Shown here one piece after another: positions 7,010-11,357 of a stretch of DNA of 11,357 nucleotides. Position numbers and translations under genes: made by a program. Source of the stretch: Candidatus Omnitrophota bacterium (lineage in GTDB: Bacteria; Omnitrophota; Koll11; Zapsychrales; Zapsychraceae). The stretch covers positions 1-11,357 of the forward strand of contig JAGLMJ010000033.1 of NCBI GenBank assembly GCA_023140095.1. The letters run 5' to 3'. Position 1 is the stretch's first letter. Every line of letters starts with the position of its first letter. The notes beneath the pieces were generated by a model, which had not been told where the DNA came from, did not search any database, and worked only from the letters and a program-made list of their open reading frames with translations.

Positions 7010-7621
7010 ATGGAACCAAAATCTCAAGTATTAGTGCCGATGGTTGTTGAAAAAAGCGGCCAAGGTGAACGGGCTTATGATATTTATTCGCGTCTTTTGA
7101 AAGATAGAATTATTTTTGTCGGAACCGCGATTGATGATATGGTTGCCAATCTGATCATAGCTCAATTGCTTTTTTTGCAGAGCGATGATGCCAATAAGGA
7201 TATTAATGTCTACATCAATTCTCCGGGGGGAGCTGTAACAGCCGGACTCGCGATCTATGACACGATGCAATTTGTAAAACCGGATGTGTGCACATACTGC
7301 ATCGGCCAGGCCGCAAGTATGGGGTCACTTTTGCTGGCTGCCGGAGCTAAGGGTAAGCGTTTCGTACTGCCGTACTCCCGCATTATGATCCATCAGCCGT
7401 GGGGCGGCGTGCAGGGAAGCGCGAGTGATATCTCCATTCAGGCTCAGGAGATCCTTCGCATGAAGGAAGAATTAACGAAGATATTAGCTGATCACAGTGG
7501 GCAAAATTTTGAAAAAGTGCAAGCCGATTGTGATCGCGACTATTTCATGTCCGCCGAGGAGGCCAAAGAATACGGCCTTGTTGATGAAGTGATTACCCAC
7601 TCAGGCAAAGGTAAAAAATAA
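7010..7621 (+). CDS. clpP: ATP-dependent Clp protease proteolytic subunit
   Basis: This 203-aa serine peptidase subunit forms the tetradecameric ClpP barrel, which degrades proteins unfolded by ClpX or ClpA/C. The catalytic triad is S103 in GQAASMGS, H128 in MIHQPWGG and D177 in [11 protein letters not shown]. The S-H and H-D spacings (25 and 49) equal those of E. coli ClpP. The oxyanion-loop region [10 protein letters not shown] (70-79) is present. GGAGG-type Shine-Dalgarno bases at 6993-7000 precede the ATG, which lies 1 nt after the tig stop, so the two are probably co-transcribed. A clpX gene usually follows but is not here. Confidence 0.98.
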   Translation: MEPKSQVLVPMVVEKSGQGERAYDIYSRLLKDRIIFVGTAIDDMVANLIIAQLLFLQSDDANKDINVYINSPGGAVTAGLAIYDTMQFVKPDVCTYCIGQAASMGSLLLAAGAKGKRFVLPYSRIMIHQPWGGVQGSASDISIQAQEILRMKEELTKILADHSGQNFEKVQADCDRDYFMSAEEAKEYGLVDEVITHSGKGKK

Positions 7622-7660
7622 AAGGCCTGATCCTATGCGGCCTGGAAGAATTCAAAAGAA

Positions 7661-8821
7661 ATGAAAAGAAATTTACTGCTTACGCCAGGCCCGACACAAA
7701 TTCCGCCGGACATATGCGCGGCTCTCGGCCGGCCGATCATTCATCACCGCACCCCCCAATTTCAAGAGAATCTCAAAGAGGCTATTGAGGGGCTGCAATA
7801 TGTCCTACAGACGGAAAACGAAGTTTATCTTCTCGCGTCATCGGGAACCGGAGGGATGGAGGCCGCTGTTGCTAACCTGCTGTCAGCCGGAGATAAAGCG
7901 ATCACGGTTGACGGCGGAAAATTCGGTGAGCGTTGGGCAGAACTCTGTCAGGCTTATGGTGCCGAGCCGAAAGTTATTAAGGTCGAATGGGGAAAAGCCG
8001 TTGTGCCGGAGGCAATTAAAAGTCTCTTGGATGCCGACTGCGACATCAAGGCGGTTTTCGCCACGCTTTGTGAAACATCCACAGGTGTTACCTCAGATAT
8101 CAAAGCTATTGCGGATGTCGTTAAAACGACAGATGCGGTCCTTGTTGTTGACGGGATCAGCGGTATCGGTGTGACGGACTTCCAAATGGATCGTTGGGGA
8201 GTGGATGTTGTCGTCTCCGGTTCGCAGAAAGGGTTCATGCTGCCGCCCGGACTCAGCTTTATTTCGGCTAACGAGAAGGCTTTTCAGTTGATCGAACGGT
8301 CGACGAGCCCGCGCTACTATTTTGATCTAAGAAAATATAAAAAGGCGTTTGCGAAAACGGATACGCCGTTTACGCCGGCTACGGGAATTGTTATCGCTTT
8401 AAACGAAAGTTTGCGCCGGATCAGGGAGAGCGGGTTGGAAGACCTGTTTGCCTGTTATGCGCGTTTAGCGAGAGGGGCACGGGCCGCGGCACGGGCTTTA
8501 GGGTTAACGCTCCTTGCGGATGAGTCGAGCATTTCTAATGCGTTGACGGCCATTAATGTTCCTGAGGGTATTGATGGCGGTGAAGTGGTAAAACTCATGC
8601 GGGACACTCACGGGATCTCGATCGCCGGCGGGCAGGCTCATTTGAAGGGGAAGATCATACGCATTGCCCATATGGGATGCGTTGATGAATATGATATTTT
8701 AACGGGAATTGCCTGCTTAGAGAAGGTCCTTCACGAGTTAGGATATCGATTTACGCTCGGGGCCGGATTAAGCGCGGCTCAAGAAGCATTCAATATCCAA
8801 GAAACCCTAAGCGTTGTATAA
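7661..8821 (+). CDS. Class V PLP-dependent aminotransferase (serine-pyruvate / alanine-glyoxylate family), probable phosphoserine aminotransferase
   Basis: This fold-type I aminotransferase has 386 aa. The N-terminal LLTPGPTQIPP and HHRTPQF are typical of the AGT/SPT family. SSGTGGMEAAVANLL (60-74) is the PLP phosphate-binding loop, D164 in VVDGISG pairs with the PLP nitrogen, and K190 in GSQKG is the Schiff-base lysine. R334 in RIAHMG is the expected substrate-carboxylate arginine. Family members use alanine, serine, aspartate or phosphoserine as donors. The serA gene lies 11 bp downstream and no serC is visible, so I infer that it converts 3-phosphohydroxypyruvate to phosphoserine, as reported for the class V enzyme MJ0959 of Methanocaldococcus. 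Serine-glyoxylate or alanine-glyoxylate transamination is the alternative. The last 20 or so residues after LGYRF are variable. Confidence 0.9.
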   Translation: MKRNLLLTPGPTQIPPDICAALGRPIIHHRTPQFQENLKEAIEGLQYVLQTENEVYLLASSGTGGMEAAVANLLSAGDKAITVDGGKFGERWAELCQAYGAEPKVIKVEWGKAVVPEAIKSLLDADCDIKAVFATLCETSTGVTSDIKAIADVVKTTDAVLVVDGISGIGVTDFQMDRWGVDVVVSGSQKGFMLPPGLSFISANEKAFQLIERSTSPRYYFDLRKYKKAFAKTDTPFTPATGIVIALNESLRRIRESGLEDLFACYARLARGARAAARALGLTLLADESSISNALTAINVPEGIDGGEVVKLMRDTHGISIAGGQAHLKGKIIRIAHMGCVDEYDILTGIACLEKVLHELGYRFTLGAGLSAAQEAFNIQETLSVV

Positions 8822-8832
8822 ACGGAACACCT

Positions 8833-9795
8833 ATGAAAATTTTGATCAGCGACAAACTTGCCGATGAAGGGCTGGAAATATTAAAGGCTGTTAAGGATTT
8901 CAAAGTCGATTGCAAATTCGGATTATCACCGGAAGAATTGAAAGCCGTCATTAAGGATTATCACGGTTTGATCATTCGCAGCGGGACAAAAGTTACGTCG
9001 GATATTCTTGATGCGGCCGATCAACTCAAAGTGATCGGACGCGCCGGCGTCGGGCTAGACAATGTCGACCTGAAGGCGGCGACCAAAAAAGGTGTCGTCG
9101 CGATGAATACGCCTTCGGGCAACACGACGGCAACGGCTGAGCACACGATGAGCATGATCTTGGCGTTATCACGCAATATTCCCCAGGCCTATGCGTCGAT
9201 GAAAGCCGGAAAGTGGGACCGGGCAAAATTTCGCGGGGTTGAACTTTACGGGAAAAAATTAGGGATCATCGGGCTTGGCCGCATCGGCTCGACGGTCGCG
9301 AAGTTCGCCAAAGCCTTCGGCATGAAGGTCTCGGCCTATGATCCGTTCCTTCCTATGGAAATTGCCGACCAGAAAGGTGTTGCGATGGTCGAGCTCGAAG
9401 AATTGATCAGCCAATCGGATTACATAACGGTGCACACACCCAAGAGTGCCGAAACGAAGGATCTTATTTCAGATAAAGAATTTGATCTGATGAAGAAAAC
9501 CGCCCGGGTGATCAATTGCGCGCGGGGCGGGATCATCAACGAGGAGGCATTAGCGAAAGCTTTGGAGAGCGGAAGAATCGCCGGATGCGCTTTGGATGTT
9601 TATGAACAAGAACCCTTATCGCCGGATTCACCGTTATTGAAGTTTGATCATTGTATTGTCACACCACACCTAGGAGCCGCTACTTCTGAAGCTAAGGTTA
9701 ATGTCGCTATTGAAATTGCTGAATCTGTACGCGATGCCCTATTGGGAAAGGGAATCACTAATGCTTCGAATTTTCCTTTTGAGGAAAGAGGCTAA
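8833..9795 (+). CDS. serA: D-3-phosphoglycerate dehydrogenase, short ACT-less form
   Basis: This 320-aa NAD-dependent 2-hydroxyacid dehydrogenase catalyses the first step of serine synthesis, 3-phosphoglycerate to 3-phosphohydroxypyruvate. The substrate domain includes IIRSGTKVT and GRAGVGLDNVDL (69-80). The Rossmann fingerprint GLGRIG is at 147-152, with D170 at the end of strand 2, which indicates NAD preference. The catalytic residues are R231 (NCARGG), E260 (YEQEP) and H279 (TPHLGAAT). The protein ends at NASNFPFEERG, where ~525-aa SerA proteins continue into the ASB and ACT domains. It is therefore the minimal type, with no visible serine-feedback domain. Some other hydroxyacid dehydrogenases look similar, but the motifs and the adjacent aminotransferase favour PGDH. 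Its stop is 4 nt before the next gene. Confidence 0.92.
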   Translation: MKILISDKLADEGLEILKAVKDFKVDCKFGLSPEELKAVIKDYHGLIIRSGTKVTSDILDAADQLKVIGRAGVGLDNVDLKAATKKGVVAMNTPSGNTTATAEHTMSMILALSRNIPQAYASMKAGKWDRAKFRGVELYGKKLGIIGLGRIGSTVAKFAKAFGMKVSAYDPFLPMEIADQKGVAMVELEELISQSDYITVHTPKSAETKDLISDKEFDLMKKTARVINCARGGIINEEALAKALESGRIAGCALDVYEQEPLSPDSPLLKFDHCIVTPHLGAATSEAKVNVAIEIAESVRDALLGKGITNASNFPFEERG

Positions 9796-9799
9796 GGAT

Positions 9800-10561
9800 A
9801 TGGACTATAACAATCTAGAACAACATTTTTCATTTGCGTTACCGCCAGTCTTCAAAGTCGGCGTTTATGATGGTATCAACCCGTGCGGATTTGCAACGGC
9901 CTTGATCTTTGTTCTGTACCTTTCGTCGGTCGGGTATACCCAAAAACGTGTTTTTTGGTTAGGGCTGCTTTTTATCGCATCATCGGTGGTAGCCCAGTTT
10001 GGATTGGCATGTGGCCTATGCGATTTTATAATTGCAGTTCCCTTTGTTATGCTTTTTCTGTGTATTTTTTATTTTCTGTTGGCGGCTATTTTTCTTGTTC
10101 TGGGCGTGATCCATATTATGGACAGGTGGCAATATGGAAAATATTTTAATACAAAGCGCTTCAAATGCAAAGTACCGGTTTTTTTCAACGATCCTCAAAG
10201 CGAAAAGCCCGCCGTCAGTAAAACGAAGGGATTTTTAATTGTTATTGAGGTTGTTCTTTTAACGATTATCATCGGCTTTTTTATGACTTTGTGCAGCTCG
10301 ATCTATCCTCAGAGCGAATACATTTTTATTGTTCATTCGTATTATATGGCTGGCGGTGACGCGGGATTTGCGCGGGCATCTTTTTTTCAGTATAGCGTTG
10401 CCATGGTCTTGCCTTTAGCTGTCGTGTGGATTGCAATTCTTTTTTCCGGGATGATGAAAAAAAAGACAAAAGCAATTCTTTACTACAAAGGAATATCAGC
10501 CGCTTTGTTCTTGTCTGTTGGTATCGGATTAGGGTATTTTCTTCTAACATTATTGTTTTAG
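9800..10561 (+). CDS. CcdA/DsbD-like integral membrane thiol protein
   Basis: The ATG at 9800 is chosen because AAGAGG at 9786-9791 precedes it; upstream starts (9701, 9734, 9761) lie inside serA. The 253-aa product has about six hydrophobic helices. YDGINPCGF (23-31) matches the DGINPCAF motif at helix 1 of a CcdA/DsbD-like family, and VIHIMDRW (103-110) resembles the LINIKDFF motif after helix 3. TLCSSIYPQ (163-171) occupies the place of the CTGQVYLPT motif of helix 4. C29 and C165 would thus be the redox pair that relays electrons across the membrane. Extra cysteines lie at 71, 74, 88 and 123. No thioredoxin or other soluble redox domain is attached. The partner and physiological acceptor are unknown. 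Family placement is by motif only and could be wrong. Confidence 0.65.
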   Translation: MDYNNLEQHFSFALPPVFKVGVYDGINPCGFATALIFVLYLSSVGYTQKRVFWLGLLFIASSVVAQFGLACGLCDFIIAVPFVMLFLCIFYFLLAAIFLVLGVIHIMDRWQYGKYFNTKRFKCKVPVFFNDPQSEKPAVSKTKGFLIVIEVVLLTIIIGFFMTLCSSIYPQSEYIFIVHSYYMAGGDAGFARASFFQYSVAMVLPLAVVWIAILFSGMMKKKTKAILYYKGISAALFLSVGIGLGYFLLTLLF

Positions 10562-10650
10562 AGGATCAACGGCCAGCCCATAGGAACAGTGAGAGTAACA
10601 TATTGTGTTATTGAAAAAGTTAGTTTGATTAAACCAGAGAGAGGAGTCCA
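10562..10650 (+). other. Intergenic gap before purA
   Basis: This 89-bp spacer has no convincing terminator or promoter. A small inverted repeat, TAACA (10596-10600) and TGTTA (10606-10610) with a 5-nt loop, is present but has no T-tract. The purA ribosome-binding site AGGAG is at 10642-10646, 4 nt before the ATG. Confidence 0.45.
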
Positions 10651-11357
10651 ATGAACCTTGTTGTTATGGGGGCCCAATGGGGCGACGAAGGAAAGGGGAA
10701 ACTTATTGATATTGTTTCCAGGGATACCGATATAACGGTCAGGTATCAGGGGGGGAATAATGCCGGGCATACCGTTGTCGTCGGAGACAAGGAATATATT
10801 TTTCACTTGCTGCCTTCGGCGATCCTGCATAGGGGCAAGGTGTGTGTGATCGGAAATGGGGTCGTTGTTGATCCTCTCGCGTTACTTGAGGAGATCAATG
10901 CCTTGGAGAAGAGAGGGGTGAGCGTAACCCCCCGTCGCTTAAAAATTTCCGACCGCTGCCATGTCGTGATGCCCTACCATCGCGTTCTGGACGGATTGCG
11001 TGAAACAAAACGAAAAAATAAGATCGGCACGACAGGTCGAGGGATCGGCCCCTGTTATGCCGATAAAGTGACCCGATGCGGAATCCGTATGGTCGATCTG
11101 CTCAATCCCCGGGTCCTGAGGGCAAAATTGGAAGATAACCTTAGAGAGAAAAATGAGGTTTTCCAAAAAGTTTTTGATCATAAAGCATATTCTTTTGAAG
11201 GCGTTTATAAGGAATATTTAGCTTACGGGAAAAAACTGGCTCCGTATATATGTGATACGATGTTGTACCTTAATAGGGCTATTGATAAAAAGAAGTCGAT
11301 CCTTTTTGAAGGGGCTCAAGGAACTTTTCTAGACATTGATTTTGGGACGTATCCTTT
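10651..11357 (+). CDS. purA: Adenylosuccinate synthetase, N-terminal part
   Basis: This GTP-dependent enzyme joins IMP and aspartate to adenylosuccinate, the first step from IMP to AMP. The frame is open to the window end, giving 235 of about 425-430 codons. GDEGKGK at 11-17 is the P-loop-like element with catalytic D12. NNAGHT (36-41) contains catalytic H40. GTTGRGIGP is at 126-134 and contacts IMP. FEGAQGT followed by LDIDFGTYP is at 219-235. The ATG at 10651 has AGGAG 4 nt upstream, and MNLVVMGAQWGDEG is the standard N-terminus. No internal disruption is seen. It is the last member of the co-directional run; the 89-bp gap suggests it may have its own transcript start, but none was identified. 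Confidence 0.97.
   Translation, partial: MNLVVMGAQWGDEGKGKLIDIVSRDTDITVRYQGGNNAGHTVVVGDKEYIFHLLPSAILHRGKVCVIGNGVVVDPLALLEEINALEKRGVSVTPRRLKISDRCHVVMPYHRVLDGLRETKRKNKIGTTGRGIGPCYADKVTRCGIRMVDLLNPRVLRAKLEDNLREKNEVFQKVFDHKAYSFEGVYKEYLAYGKKLAPYICDTMLYLNRAIDKKKSILFEGAQGTFLDIDFGTYP

Noticed and set aside
7623..7643. AGGCC/GGCCT repeat after clpP as a terminator
   Set aside because: The stem is 5 bp with an 11-nt loop and no T-run follows.
9701..9799. Extended N-terminus for the membrane protein inside serA
   Set aside because: The extra residues are an out-of-frame reading of conserved serA sequence, and the DGINPC helix starts properly from ATG 9800.
10596..10610. TAACA/TGTTA repeat before purA as a purine-regulator operator or terminator
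   Set aside because: The arms are 5 bp, do not match a PurR-type operator that I recognise, and have no T-tract.

Overview
The window is a stretch of bacterial chromosome carrying fourteen genes, all on the + strand and densely packed. No RNA gene, mobile element, CRISPR array or prophage signal was seen. It encodes a diderm (LPS-making) bacterium: heptose and KDO synthesis and the Lpt export machinery sit together. The mixed base composition, the metal-dependent type of KdsA and the gene mix suggest a deep-branching, uncultured Gram-negative lineage. Omnitrophota or a neighbouring group is my best guess from familiarity, and the window does not prove it.

Region 1 (1-6074) is an envelope block. 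It opens with the tail of a family-9 heptosyltransferase. After a 93-bp gap come the heptose-7-phosphate kinase (hldE kinase half, standalone), kdsB, kdsA, kdsD, kdsC, a fused LptC/LptA-like periplasmic protein, and lptB. From hldE onward the genes touch or overlap (TAATG, ATGA, 11-nt and 20-nt overlaps), so they look like one translationally coupled operon. Together they make ADP-heptose precursor and CMP-KDO from D-ribulose-5-P and begin LPS transport. The kdsD-kdsC-lptC-lptA-lptB order matches the classical yrb locus of Proteobacteria, but lptC and lptA are one gene and rpoN does not follow lptB.

Region 2 (6075-7621) is a protein quality-control pair, tig-clpP, behind a good sigma70-like promoter at the end of lptB. 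The trigger factor is the most unusual gene in the window. Its ribosome-binding domain is intact, but the FKBP-type PPIase domain is missing and the C-terminal region is shortened. clpX does not follow clpP.

Region 3 (7661-9795) is a class-V aminotransferase followed by a short, ACT-less SerA. I infer that they make phosphoserine from 3-phosphoglycerate, with the aminotransferase standing in for SerC.

Region 4 (9800-11357) is a CcdA/DsbD-like six-helix membrane thiol protein, an 89-bp gap without a recognised signal, and the first 235 codons of purA (adenylosuccinate synthetase), which runs off the end.

Across the whole window the tetranucleotide GATC is about threefold more common than expected. 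This appears to come from codon-context preference. The best candidates for something new are the PPIase-less minimal trigger factor and the LptC-LptA fusion. I saw no wholly unknown multi-gene system.
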